From: Lycorma delicatula
Lineage: Eukaryota; Arthropoda; Insecta; Hemiptera; Fulgoridae
DNA length: 64,000 bases
Direction: 5' to 3'
Assembly: GCF_047948215.1 (NCBI RefSeq)
Contig: NC_134456.1
Location: 60,155,029 to 60,219,028 of the forward strand
Part shown: positions 9,950 through 21,430 of the stretch, one piece after another
Numbering within the stretch: position 1 is the first letter of the stretch
Layout: each line of letters starts with the position of its first letter
Notes under the pieces: generated by a model
The model's input: the letters and a program-made list of their open reading frames with translations, nothing else
Databases searched by the model: none
What the model was told of the DNA's origin: nothing
Position numbers and translations under genes: made by a program

Positions 9950-11790
9950 CTCTCATCTCTGCTTCTCTCTTCAAGTCATTGTAAGAACCAAGGCCCATCT
10001 CTTCTTTAACATTATTGATGATGGTTGCTCTCAGCACCTCTAGGTTTTCTTTAAGAACTGGTCATGTCATATTACATCTCCTATCAATTTCGCTCTTCTT
10101 CTTCATATAACATTTAGCAAGGACCTCCTCTCACTCACTTCTGCTAACTCTTGATCATTTCTTTTCCTATCCACCCAGCTTGTTTTTGTTATTCTCCTTC
10201 AAATCTACATTTCCACTGCTTCCAATCTTCTTTTTTCTGCTTTCTCAAGCATCCATGTTTCACACCCATAAGTTAGAACATTCCAGGCATGCTTTAGCGA
10301 TCCATTTCCTTATACTTAGTAATTCTCAGCATTAATTTTCAAGTTTTGTTAGTAGATTAGATAGTGTTTCTAACATAATCTCAATTCCTCTTGCTGATTC
10401 CGCCAGTAACACAATATCATATGCAAAGCAGATACAAAGTATGAATTTTCCATTAATTCTGATTCCTTTTGTTTTTTCTTTCATTTCTACAATAGCTTCT
10501 GTAATAAACAAATTAAACAGAAATGGTGACAGTGGGCAACCTTGCCTGACTTCCCTTCTTATTTTGGCTTCTTTCTTTAAGCCGTTGATTTCAATCTCCG
10601 TTTTCTGCATTTTATACAGATTCAGAATTAATCTTCTACCCTTCCAGTCAAGCTTTATTTCCCTTATTGTTTAAAATAGCAATTCCCAATCCACCTTGTC
10701 AAAGGCTTTTTCTAAGTTTACAAAAGTCAAAAAGGTTTTCTTATTAACCCCAATTCTTCTTTCCAATAACACTCTCAGCGCTAGTATCGCTTCTCTAGTT
10801 TCCTTCCCAAAGCAAGGTCTTCAGAAGTCTGAAGGTCAGAAGTTTAGTCTTCTCCCAAATTTGCCTCAATTTTCTCTTTTATTCAGCTTTTAACAATGTT
10901 TAGCATTATCTTTGAAGTGTGGGTTAACAAAGAGATTGTTCTGTAATTGATGCATTCCATTGCATTTCCCTTATTAGGAATTATTACAGCTTTGCTATTT
11001 ATAAAATCTAGCGACTATATCATTCCCTCTTCATAGCAACATTTGATAAGCCTACACAAACACTCCTTTGTTGAATCTCCTAATTCTTTTAACATTTCTA
11101 CCGGAATGTTATCTGAGCCTGTTGCTTTGCCATTATTCAGGTTAGGTTGACAAATTCTTCCTTAAATACAGTTGGTCCCATCATGTCTTTATCTACCCAA
11201 TTTTCATCTTCCAGATATTCCCATATTACTGTTAACAATATCCTTTCCTTCATATAGCTCCTCAATATATTCTTTCCATCTGTCACCTACATCATCTAAA
11301 TCAAAGAGAAGATTCCCATTTTCATTCCTTACCATATTAGTTTTTGTTCTAGATTTTATCATCATTGACTTATACTCGAGTAAGCCCTGTCAGTTTTTCC
11401 TCTTTCTAGGTCTTTCTGAATCTCCTCATTTCTGTCTTGCATCCACATTTATTTTTCCAGTCTCCAGTTTTGTGTAATCATGTTCTTTATCCTTTTGTAC
11501 TTCTCCAGGTCTTTTCCTCTTAACATTTTTCATTCTTCAATGAGGTCCAGTATTTCTTTGGTCATCCATGGTTTCCTTGGTTCTAACTTGTTTAGCCCTA
11601 TTATTTCCTTAGCTGTTACTGTTATAGTTTCTTTCATTCCTTCCCATCCTTCTTCTCTGCTGATCAACTCATCTGTCATTATTTTCAGCTCCTTAACTAT
11701 TTCCTCTTCCTTGAGTTTTCCTATCCATCATTTACGCTACCTAACTCTTTTGTATTTCCAAAATCCAATATCACACTTTCCTATCACAAG
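9950..11790 (-). pseudogene. LINE reverse transcriptase and C-terminal region, broken
   Basis: The best-preserved block is 10610-10332, reading REVRQGCPLSPFLFNLFI and CICFAYDIVLLAESARGIE. The first is RT motif B'/4 (RQGCPLSPxLFN). The second is the catalytic motif, normally FADDIVLLA, here FAYD, so one of the two metal-binding aspartates is lost. Further upstream, fragments such as EPRKPWMTKEILDLIEE fit the linker between endonuclease and RT of RTE elements. Downstream fragments (TYGCETWMLEKAEKRRLEA, then WVDR-like remnants) fit the RTE C-terminus. Frames are interrupted many times. The plus-strand open frames over this region are shadows. Confidence 0.82.
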
Positions 11791-12492
11791 GACATGACCA
11801 CTATCTATGTCATATCCAGGGTACGAATGACTAGACTTTATTTAGTTTTTATATTTATCCTTAACCAAAATATAGTCTATCTGGTATCTCCTGCCATCTC
11901 TTGGCATTGTCCAAGTATACCTTCTTCTTTTGGGCATTTCAAAGCATGTGCTAGTGACATTCATTCCATAATGTTCACAGAAATCTAGCAGTCTTTCACC
12001 TCTGGCATTCAACTTTCCTAATCCAAATTTGCCAATCCATTTTTGTTTACTGCTTTCACTGAGTGATATGTTGAAATCACCGACTATGATTAGACTACCC
12101 TTGTCTTTAACAAAATTCATTAAATCACCTATCTGTTTATATATTTCCTCCATTTCTTTGTCCTTACTATTAGTTGTAGGTAAGTAGACTACGATAACAC
12201 ACAAATTAACAGGTTTAATTGTAACCATGATTACTCTGTCACTACGGTGGTATGTGTTCAAAACATTGTTCTTCTATTTCCCTCTTAAAATTACTGCAAC
12301 TCCATTTCCTCCCGACCTGGCACCATCACTGCGAACAACTCTGAAATCTTCAGACAAAATCTCTGTTTCCTGCCCATCTAGTTTTGCAGATGCCTAAGAT
12401 TTCTGATTTCCTCATCACCATCTTAACTTCCTCTAACTTCCCAGCTTTTAAAAGTTTTCTTACATTCCATGTTCCTATTCTAAAAAGTTCCT
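11790..12492 (-). pseudogene. LINE AP-endonuclease domain, broken
   Basis: The minus-strand frame from about 12490 has RIGTWNVRKLLKAGKLEEV and EILGICKTRWAG. The long frame 12261-11842 contains LCVIVVYLPTTNSKDKE, SLIIVGDFNISLSE and RRYQIDYILVKDKYKN. These are the TWNV, (S)ETRW, GDFN and (Q)IDYILV motifs of the APE-like domain in RTE elements, often annotated as craniofacial development protein 2-like. The usual catalytic Glu is Lys here (CKTRW for SETRW). The terminal SDH motif appears as DSGHVLVIGK after a stop. The domain is split by stops and frameshifts. Confidence 0.85.
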
Positions 12493-12905
12493 TCTGACGT
12501 CTACTCTTTACAGCTTTATCCAAGAAATTCCCCTCTGAATATCTGAATGGGGGAATTGAAGCTCTGGAAAATTTTGAATTGGACAAAGCCATATTACTAC
12601 TTGAGAATCCTGTATAGGATAATTAATGCTGTGGTTTCCCATTTCCTTTTGCATCCCCCTGCTGTTGATCATGTAATTGGTTCCTTTGCCTTTAGGGACA
12701 ATTTCTCATCCCTGGGACAAGGGGTTGCCCCATCCTTAACCGGTCATCAGCCCTTGACAGACTGTTACCACTTGGTAAGGGAAACTCCTTACACCAGGAG
12801 TTGTTCGGTCGTTATAGCCTCATTAGTATAAATAGGGTGCACCGAGGGTCTGTTTCTCGAGAAGGTGAGTTTGATTTTAGAGTGAGAGAGGCTTTAAGAA
12901 ACGCA

Positions 12906-13953
12906 TCAGCACCCCTTACACCCTGATCATATATAAATAACTTTAAATATATATAAATAAAACTTTAATTTTTCTAACTTTTCTTGGTTTTATTCAACTT
13001 ATCTTACACGATTTTGTTTAGAAATAAATTTTCTACAAGTTTTATTTAAATGTTTTATGTCTTTATTACATATTTAACAGTTATTGTAAACCAAACATAA
13101 AAGTCAGGGATTTTTAACCCAATTTTTTTTGGTTTTCACCCCAGATTTCTAAAAAACTACTGCATATACGGTTCTAGGACCTATTTTATTCGATTTTTCA
13201 GCTGAAAAACAATAATAAAACGCAAATTCTGCTCCTTAATTTACGTCTTAAAAATTTCAATGCAATCTCATTTCACCGGGGTAGCTGGAATCCGAGAGAA
13301 TTTTTCACTAGCCGTAACTCGTAAACGAAATATTTTAGAACATATCTTTATATAAAAGTTTTACATTATTTTCATGAGTAGAATAGGTTATGAAAGTCTC
13401 GAGAGAACTTTATGGTACATTCGTATATATCCGATATTTTCTGTTACACTTGTATCTTATAATATAGTCGAAGTAATAATGTAATTCATAATGTTAATGT
13501 AATAATGTTTAACATTAAAAAAAAAATGAAATAAAATTTACTTTCATATGTGAAAAAAATAAATAAATAAATGCCAGAACTCTAAAAACACATGAAATTT
13601 GTTTACATAAAAAAAATACATGTATTTTTCTCTAAAATACCTTAATCAGAGTTTGCAGTTGTTTTAACTCAATCAAATTGGTATTATATGTCAGATACAA
13701 TCTGATCACGATTACGCAGTGATCTCAGTTGTATGAAATAATTTTTAAAAAAATTCGGTTGGATGATATTCTGTAAAACGCAGAAAAATAAAAGGTTAAT
13801 TCTTGCTCACTTTAATGAGTTTTACGTTGCTATATGAAATAATTTACACTCATGATTATATTTGAAATACCATCATATTTTGTCGATTTTGTATTACTTT
13901 TAAATTACGAAAATGTTACTGAAACTAATAATAAATGTATTAAAATCACTTAC
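12906..13953 (-). other. Intron sequence with a possible old repeat
   Basis: The segment at about 13080-13430 has runs such as ATTTCTAAAAAACTACTGCA and AGCCGTAACTCGTAAACGAA. They resemble the degenerate repetitive motif at 20760-21430 (a 'taactc..' phrase followed by an AT-rich spacer). No protein is recognised. The remainder is AT-rich intron. Confidence 0.4.
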
Positions 13954-14051
13954 ATTTGGGTGCGGTTCTCCGTGTACAATACAAACTAACTGTGCTTCGT
14001 AACCCTCACCGGAATGCACCCAGCTACGTTCCACCTCTACTTCCGGCGGAT
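13954..14051 (-). CDS. Adhesion-gene exon: N-terminal part of Ig domain
   Basis: A 98-base exon with acceptor ...tgattgcag and donor GTAAGT. In phase with the preceding exon it reads YPPEVEVERSWVHSGEGYEA followed by QLVCIVHGEPHPN. The first Cys of the disulfide is in LVCIVHG. The phrase PPEVEVERSWVHSGEGYEAQ is highly characteristic of insect Klingon/CG7166/lachesin-like proteins. It ends in phase 0 and continues into TLWYQDS of the 6617-6791 exon, completing an Ig domain of about 90 residues. It is separated from the upstream exon by an intron of about 39.9 kb. Confidence 0.93.
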
Positions 14052-16290
14052 CTGCAATCAATCGAATAGAAATAATACATTTTAATAAAATATAATGTTA
14101 TACATCAAACTGGTAAGAGAGTTAACATTAATGTAAATCTGCTTTCATGATTTACATAAATTATAAAAACGGATAAAATTTAGACTAAGTTTTACACTAC
14201 TTTGTAAATGGGAAGTTTATGAGAAGAGAGAGAATCATTGTTTCAATTAATCGTATCGTAAATTTTAATTACAAGACTCTAAAGTTACTTTTTAATAATT
14301 TATTAATTATTTGTAATTTAAAACTTCATAGATACTGTAACCAAACGTGAAAGATATAATCTTAAAATAATTATACAAGTATTCAGTTACAAAAGATGTG
14401 GATGTTAGTTATTTCTTAGAAATTAAAAATAATTATTCTAAATATAAAATTAATCCTTTTGGTTTATCATTCTCCATTAAAACTGTACGATTTAAAAATA
14501 ATTATTTACAACTTTTAATTAAGTAAAAGGAAAGCATTATTGTTTAAGTTGGCCGGCGTTTTTATTATATCCGTATAACAAATTTTAACCTAACCCGATA
14601 ATTTTAACAATAACCTGATAACATTTTTTAAATAATACCTTATACGGTAAGTAAAAGGTAACTGATGAAATGATAAAAAGAAAATAAGATAAATTAAGAA
14701 GAGGGGTGAATTCAAGAAAGAACGAATGTACAACTTGAGATTATTTCATTATTTATTTCTTAATTTTTTTACTTTTTTGATGTTTAGTTCACCCAGCTAG
14801 AAGACTTTTGAATGTTGTAAAAAATATTTTGAACATTTGAAAAATTTTAAGCCTGAGTGGGAGTTGAAACCGAAACTTCTTAATGAAGAACCACTCTTCG
14901 CTTATTTTGTTTCGCTTGTTGAAGCAAAATAAAATAAACAAACATAATAATAATAAGACGTACTTTTAAAAGACGGACTAAAACTTGAAAAATAAAACTT
15001 TTTCAATTCTTTTAATTTCAGTAAAATAAAATCGGGGGAAATTAAAAATATTTATTTGTAATGAACATTTATTTTTTTTGGTATCAGTTAAAAAAAATGA
15101 CTAAAAAAAGAAGCGGTTGAAAGTATCGTTTTTATTTAATAAAAGGAAAATTATTTTACATTATTTTGTTTTACTTTTTTTTAATACAGGTAGCTACAAA
15201 AAAGGCAGGCTATTTGAAAAATACTGTTCGCATCAAGGATGGCCGAGACTCTATAGGATGAAATAATGTATATGTAATTATTTTTCCTCAAGTTTTCCAA
15301 TAAATTTTCTCGTTAAAATGTTTAAAATACCAGAATGAAATCATGTAATAATATATGGGTTATTAAAAGCTTTAATCCAGTTAATCAATGATTAATACTG
15401 GAGTAAAGCTTTATTCCAGCGACAATATTTTCAAATTGTCGCTGCTACATTAAATTTTCCGTTTAGAAGGTATTGTGCTTAAGCCATCTGCCAAAAAACT
15501 TAAAACTGAGCCATCAAGGGAACTTACTTTACAAATTAAAAAAAAAAAAAACGGTACAGATTGTTGTACGTAATGAAGATTAAAGCCAAACATAGATAAA
15601 AAAAAAACATTACATTCGGGTGCGAACTTCCACTTTTAAGAAGACTATTAACAAAATTAACGATTAGAATTATTCGCGGTAGTATTTCTACAGTACTAAT
15701 TTAATGATATAACTCGTACTTAAATTATTTTCCATAATTTATCTGAAAGAAAAAACCATTAGTGCCTTGAAATAATTAAAAACTTTTAAATAAGCTACAT
15801 TTAAGTAATAAGCAATATTTATTAATTATTTATGAAATTTTATTCATTGTACCTTGTGATGGTGTTTTGAAAAGGGGCTACGAAGGAAAATTATAAAATA
15901 GAAGAGTCGAAAGTTAAAATACTAAGAAAATATTTGAAGTAGTGGTAGGAAGATTATTACCCTTTAAATGAAAATTAATTATTATTACTTATTTAAAAAA
16001 TTACAGATAATTAATTTTAGAAAGGGTAAAAATACAAAGTAATAAACAACAACGTACAAAAATAAGTTAATCGTTCGGTCATGTTAAAAATTTTTAAAAA
16101 TAAGTGAATCGGTTATATAAATAAATTAGCGTCTTTATTATTAAGTTTATAAAACGTGTTACAATAGTAGATAAAAATTTTAATTACGTTGCTATTGAAA
16201 GGAAGATCTACTACAAGATTCATGTGTGTCGGAGAGTAAACGAATTTAAAGACAAAAAAGGATTGTAAAGAAAAATAAATAAATTTTATA

Positions 16291-16340
<50 letters not shown>

Positions 16341-18501
16341 AATAGATGAAGAAAGAGAGAGAGAGAGAAAATTAAATAAAATTTTAGTTAAAATTGTAAA
16401 AAGTTTAAAAAAATTTAGAGAGCAAAATAAACTCTTATTTAATGTTTAATCTCAATTATTAAATGGATTAAAAATAAGTAAATATTTAAATATAACCAAT
16501 AGACAACACATAATCAAATGCAATATGTAATTCAAAACAAATAATAATATAAAAATCGTTTTAATATAACCATTCGAAAAAAGGCACAAGTAAAGCTGAA
16601 TCAAAGAAGAAAAAAAAGGACAGTAGAGTAACGTATAGAATAAAACCTAACGACTGTGATTACAGCTGCATTAAAATGCTTCTGAAAATAATAAATCAAA
16701 TTTATTCAACATTACTAAACAATTAAATATTAAAAACATATTGCAGATTATAAAATTAAGTCCATTGTGAAAATATTAAAATATAAAACTAGAGGAAATA
16801 TATGAAAAATATTTTATATTAAAAAAATAAAATTCAGAAAAAAATAATACCTCTATTGAATTCTGTTTGCATTATGAAAATACACTCTTAAATAATAATA
16901 AAAATAAAACCTTGTATTATCTAATAAAATAAATGTAATAATCATAAATCCCGAATAAATAAGTTCGTTTTTAATAAGTAAAATCAATTTTAATAATTTC
17001 ATTATAAAAAAAAGTAAACAGAAAGGTTATAAAAGATTTTATCAATTATTCTAATTCCAAAAACCAGAGTATCACCTTTGAATTGATACTGACACTGAAG
17101 TGGAAAATACATTTTTTTTAATTTTCTTTTTTATAATTTTTTAATTAAAAATTATTAAACACGTCATTTCTGCTAAGAGTACGTTACGAACAAAACTATT
17201 TATATATACAAATGATGAAGGATATTTTTCTTATTTTAGGGATTTTGTTTTTTATGGAGAAAATTAATGCTAATAAAAATAGAGAAAGCGCTATTGTAAG
17301 AGAGCAAATGTAGTCGCTTTATTTGTAATATATTGGTGAAAAATGCAATAATTTTATTAATCTTTACCGATTTCTTTATGTGGATTGGATAAAATTTGAG
17401 CTCATTTTGAGTAAATCATGTATATTGATCGAACAACTTAACGTGAAAATGGCTAATAACAGTTACGATAATAATTACGTAAGAAAGTTATTTAAACTTT
17501 TGAAACTATAAACCGACCATATTTAATAAATATAAAATTTTTACATAACATCACAAACTGTACATAATAAATAACGGTAATCTAAGGAAGGAATAGAAAA
17601 ATAATAGAACATTAGCCAGAATTAGTTGGGTCACGTAAGATCTCTAGAAGAATACTGTATTGAACCGAAAAGTTGATTAACAGAACTGTTTGTTTCACAC
17701 CATCGTGACTAAAAATGGACGCTTGTTTATATCCCCTCTATTCGAATACTAACACATAATAAAATGTACGCTTATTAATCAAAAAAGTGTTTAATAAAAA
17801 TTATATTTTAGTTTGGACTTATTTTTAATAAATTTATCTCGAATGATAAGTTATTTATTTTTAATTAAATAATTCAGTTCCATTTAAAAAATGTTTAATA
17901 AAAAAAATGACATAAGAGATAAGAAACCGATCCATTCCATAAAGTTTGTGATTAATATTTAGTTCAAATGAGGTTTAATTTCTATTCTAGGAGCTAGATC
18001 GTATTTGTGAGGTAGAATAATTACTGGAATTAAGATTTCAAATATTTAAACATCTGATAACCTCTTTCTTTTTAGCTCTCTTTTATTGGTCAACTTCTTT
18101 AAATATTTAGTCCCATTTCTTTACAAATACTGATTGTTTAACCAAAACTGATTAGGATCAATACAGGCTAGTTCAGCCTGTAATGATTGTCAAACTAGTC
18201 AACATTTTTAAAATTATGTTCTAAGCGATAAACAGAAGTGGGGGATTAAATTCCTTTTAAGATTCGTTATTTTTTTCCTACTTCCACACTTTTTAAAAAC
18301 AGCAGGAATGAAAAGGTTTTGAAGTACAATATTAAAAATGTTTTTTTTAATTATATCTGATTCGGTTTAATATTTAAAAATTTATTGTTTTAAATAAATT
18401 CCACTAGAAAACATCAGTACTCTTTACGGAATATGTTCGTTATTAAGTAAAATAAAATTAATTTATAATTTTATATATATATATATATACACGAGTATAT
18501 A
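14052..18501 (-). other. Large intron, proximal part; no element recognised
   Basis: This is the start of the 39.9 kb intron as seen from low coordinates. It is AT-rich with many A and T runs and a compound (TA)n-(GA)n microsatellite at 16291-16371. There is a small hairpin at about 15418-15443 (AGCGACAAT and complement). No protein fragments or SINEs were recognised. Confidence 0.55.
16291..16371. repeat. (TA)n followed by (GA)n microsatellite
   Basis: About 30 bases of alternating TA directly followed by GA-rich runs, visible in the sequence. Confidence 0.9.
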
Positions 18502-19962
18502 CAGGTGAGTCAAAAGTATGGAAACCCTCAACAACTTTAAAACCATTCCAGATAGAACACTCTAACTTTCAGGATAAGGTATCGATCAACTTCTTTTGAC
18601 AAGAAATATAATTTTAACCCCCTTCTTGAGGGGGAGGGCCCTTTAGGGGTTGTAACTCAAATACTATAAATGGTAATACTTTTGGTACGACAGATCATTT
18701 AAAATTCTCTTTTTAAGACAAGAAAAAAGGTGAAAATAAAAAGTTGATGTCTGTAACCAAAATAGAGGCGGGTTGGATTTTGATTATTAATTAAGTTCAA
18801 ATAATAAAATTAAATAAAAAGAAATTAAACTGAACTAAATTAAAATTTAATCTACTCTAATAAAAATTTATTTTAAAAGTTAATTTATATTTTAAAAGAT
18901 TAAAAAATTTAATTTTTTAAGACAAATATTGTTTTTGTTCCAATTTAATGAGTAAATAAATAAAATTATTGTCACCTAATCATGCTGATGATCAGTTGAT
19001 CATTGATGGTCTTTTACCAATGTTGCAAAAATAAGTTTACTTCATTATTCTGTATAGAGCGTTTCATTGCTGCACTGTTAGTTTCTTATAAAAATTTATT
19101 GTGATCGATTGGCTAATTGATTTTTTCTACCTTTATCACATTTGTTATTTACATCTTTTTTACGTTTTTTGTAATTGTTTTTTACTGAATTAATTTTTTC
19201 TGTGCTACCTGCTAACATTTCTATCATCATATCAGTGAACAGGAGAGGGTCACACTTTTAATGATGAGGGGCCTTGGTGATACAGTTCGGTCGTATATTG
19301 AAGTTTGTGAATTGTTCAATGCAACATTAATAATCGTACACTATTTCAAAAAATTAATTGTCAAAAACCATCAAACGATTTGAAGAAATAGGAAGCAGTA
19401 ATAACAGAGATAAATTAGGGAGGCCTAAATCTGCAAAAAATAATAAATCGTTAGAGATTATGCAAGAATTGAGAATCCTCATTCCTCAACTCGAACAGCA
19501 GCACGAGAACATAGCATTAGCCCCAAATTCAGTGATTCGAACATTAAAATGTGAAAATTTTAAACCCTTCAAATTTTTTCTGGTGAAAGAACTTACTTAA
19601 GATTAGTACGATCGAAGATTTCAGTTCTGCGAGATTATGATGAACAATATTTGTGCAGATCCTAATTTATTAAACAATGTAGTTGTATCCCGCCACCATT
19701 TTGGGTGCAGACATCGTACTAAACATTTATTTTTACCATTTTTCTTGTCTTCAGAAACCTTTATAATGATATCACACAAAAGAAGATGTTATCTTTTAAA
19801 ATATTTGAGTTACTACACTTGAACCACGTCACAAGAAGGGATTGCAATTCATTCTATTTCTCGTCTAAAGGTAAAGTAGTTAACCTTATAAAGAAAATTA
19901 CAGTATTTTATCTGGAACGGTTATAAAGTTGTTGAGCGATTTCCATACTTTTGACTCACTGT
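18502..19962 (+). mobile_element. Tc1/mariner-superfamily element with long TIRs
   Basis: Inverted termini are visible. The left end reads CAGGTGAGTCAAAAGTATGG and the right end, on the minus strand, CACAGTGAGTCAAAAGTATG. Both continue into CAACAACTTTAWAACC and CATTCCAG/CGTTCCAG, so the TIRs are roughly 75 bases. TA-rich flanks (TATATA) are on both sides, consistent with TA target preference. The interior has a plus-strand transposase relic. At about 1.46 kb it is nearly full length, but its catalytic half is not recognisable. Confidence 0.85.
19261..19822 (+). pseudogene. IS630/Tc1/mariner-type transposase, N-terminal relic
   Basis: Plus-strand frames give MMRGLGDTVRSYIEVCELFN at 19261, then after a +1 shift SKTIKRFEEIGSSNNRDKLG and RPKSAKNNKSLEI (19358 on), ending FKPFKFFLVKELT. 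A further frame gives QFCEIMMNNICADPNLLNNV. In family members these are the DNA-binding region (STVSKTIxRFEETGSVKxRxxSGRPKSA), the linker (KxxPYKxxLVQEL) and the start of the catalytic core (RRxxFCExMMxRIxxDPxFLxNIVFSDE). The DE of that last motif and all later catalytic residues are missing or scrambled. Confidence 0.78.
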
Positions 19963-20759
19963 GTGCATATATATATATACACTAAGAATAAGATCGATTT
20001 TCTAATAAATTAGCTTTTCACCTGGAAAAATAAATTGAAGAATATAACAATTTAAAACCATAATAACGCAACTAAAAAACACTTCGCAAAAAAAAAAATC
20101 GCTAAAAATCATTTACCCAAGTGATATTCAAAAAAAGAATATAAAAACTCTTGGTTGTAAATAAGAAAAACAGGGGGCATAAGCAAATTTGACTTCCAAA
20201 ACACATCTTCTTTGAGGGATAATTGGTGAATTAATTACTTTCTCGATAAATTTCGTAGAAAAAGTAAACATCAAAATCTGCTGTTTTATTCTATGAACTA
20301 CATTAAAATTGCTATAGCTATATAAAAAATTTTTCAGGTAAATATTCAAGTAAAATATTCAGATAAATGAAATAAATAATTCCTCTTCTGAAGCAGTTTT
20401 AGGAAGTTAATTACAAGGTGATAAGACCTAATGCCCTTTTTATTTTTATTAAGACGCAAATTTTTTTCTAGTGCCATAATTTAACGGTCAAGAAAAATTT
20501 TAAATAAGATTAAAGCAAAACAATGAAAAATAATATAAACATTTCTAAAAATCCGGCTTTAAAAAATTGTTTTAAAAATTAGAAACCATACTTTTTAAAT
20601 TATCCTTAGAATTTAGTGTTGTTAAGCCGAAACCAAATTAAGTACTGTAATTTATCATTATTTACCGATGATGGTTATTTAAAAGTCAAAATGACCGTTT
20701 AATTTCAGATTTGAGTATTGAAAATTTCGACAGATCGCGTTTCACAACCTCCAGATCCC
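19963..20759 (-). other. Intron sequence, AT-rich
   Basis: No recognised feature. The minus-strand frame at 20128-20349 has no domain signature. Confidence 0.55.
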
Positions 20760-21430
20760 AAAACCACCGTCAGTTCAAAAGTTTATATATATATATATTT
20801 CATTTTTATGTGGACACGATAACTGCCGTAATTTTGCGCCAATCACTTTCAAATTGATATATAAAATATAACGACCCAAAATCTCCGTTAAGTTTGTTAA
20901 CGGGCAAAATCGGACCATGGGCGTGGAAATAGGGGCTTTTTCGAAAGAAAAATATGCCTATAACTTTCTTATTGAGTAAAATATTGAATTCGTTTAAAGT
21001 TCCTACTATTTTTTGGATAAGGTCCTAAAACTTATCTAAGTAAAGTTTTTTGATATCACCAACCCAAGCCCAGGAGGTGGAAAAAATGGGGTTTTGAAGA
21101 CAAAAAAAATCATACCTCCCTTAATAGGAACAGTATCGAATCGGTTTAAAGTGGTCGTTAGTCTTCTAAACATTACCTAAAACGTTTGTCTGAAACAATT
21201 TTTGATATGACCAACCCTTACGGCAAGGGATGATAAAAATGTTGCTGGAATTGTAAGAATACGGGGCTTGTCGTATGCTAACATGTGAAACTTTTTTTAT
21301 CTGCAACCATTGTCGTATTGAATAAATTTGAAATTATTCTTAACATTAAAATAGAAATCTTTTTATCCCCTACTTAGCAGCGGTGAAATCTACCTCCGTT
21401 TTCCGGCGTGCCGAAAGGGATTTTTTTATT
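20760..21430. repeat. Degenerate tandem repeat / old dispersed repeat
   Basis: Three diverged units of roughly 140-190 bases occur at about 20935-21097, 21098-21240 and 21241-21430. Each has the order: 'ATRCCT.TAACTTTCTTA' or 'CATACCTCCCTTAATAGGAA'; a GAATYGKTTTAAAGT-like phrase; a run near CTAAAACKTWTST; TTTTTGATATSACCAACCC; and a purine-rich GG.GG.AAAAATG. A related lead-in with GATAACTGCCGTAATTTTGC begins near 20818. Similar phrase structure occurs in dispersed insect repeats. I cannot assign it to a named family, and it has no open frame. Confidence 0.55.

Larger units (their letters stand above)
9901..12905 (-). mobile_element. RTE-type non-LTR retrotransposon, degenerate
   Basis: A minus-strand LINE of about 3 kb. 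The 5' region (12905 to 12600) includes non-coding sequence. An AP-endonuclease domain lies at about 12480-11790, a reverse transcriptase at about 11790-10330, and a C-terminal region down to about 9950. The 3' end near 9901 is a short ATGATGATGAT-like run, the microsatellite-type tail expected of RTE elements rather than poly-A. The mariner begins at the adjacent TA. Numerous stops and frameshifts make it an inactive copy. The exact 5' boundary is uncertain. Confidence 0.8.

Noticed and set aside
10441..11797. Several Ser/Phe/Leu-rich plus-strand open frames
   Set aside because: They are antisense to the RTE LINE. The meaningful motifs (endonuclease and RT) are on the minus strand.
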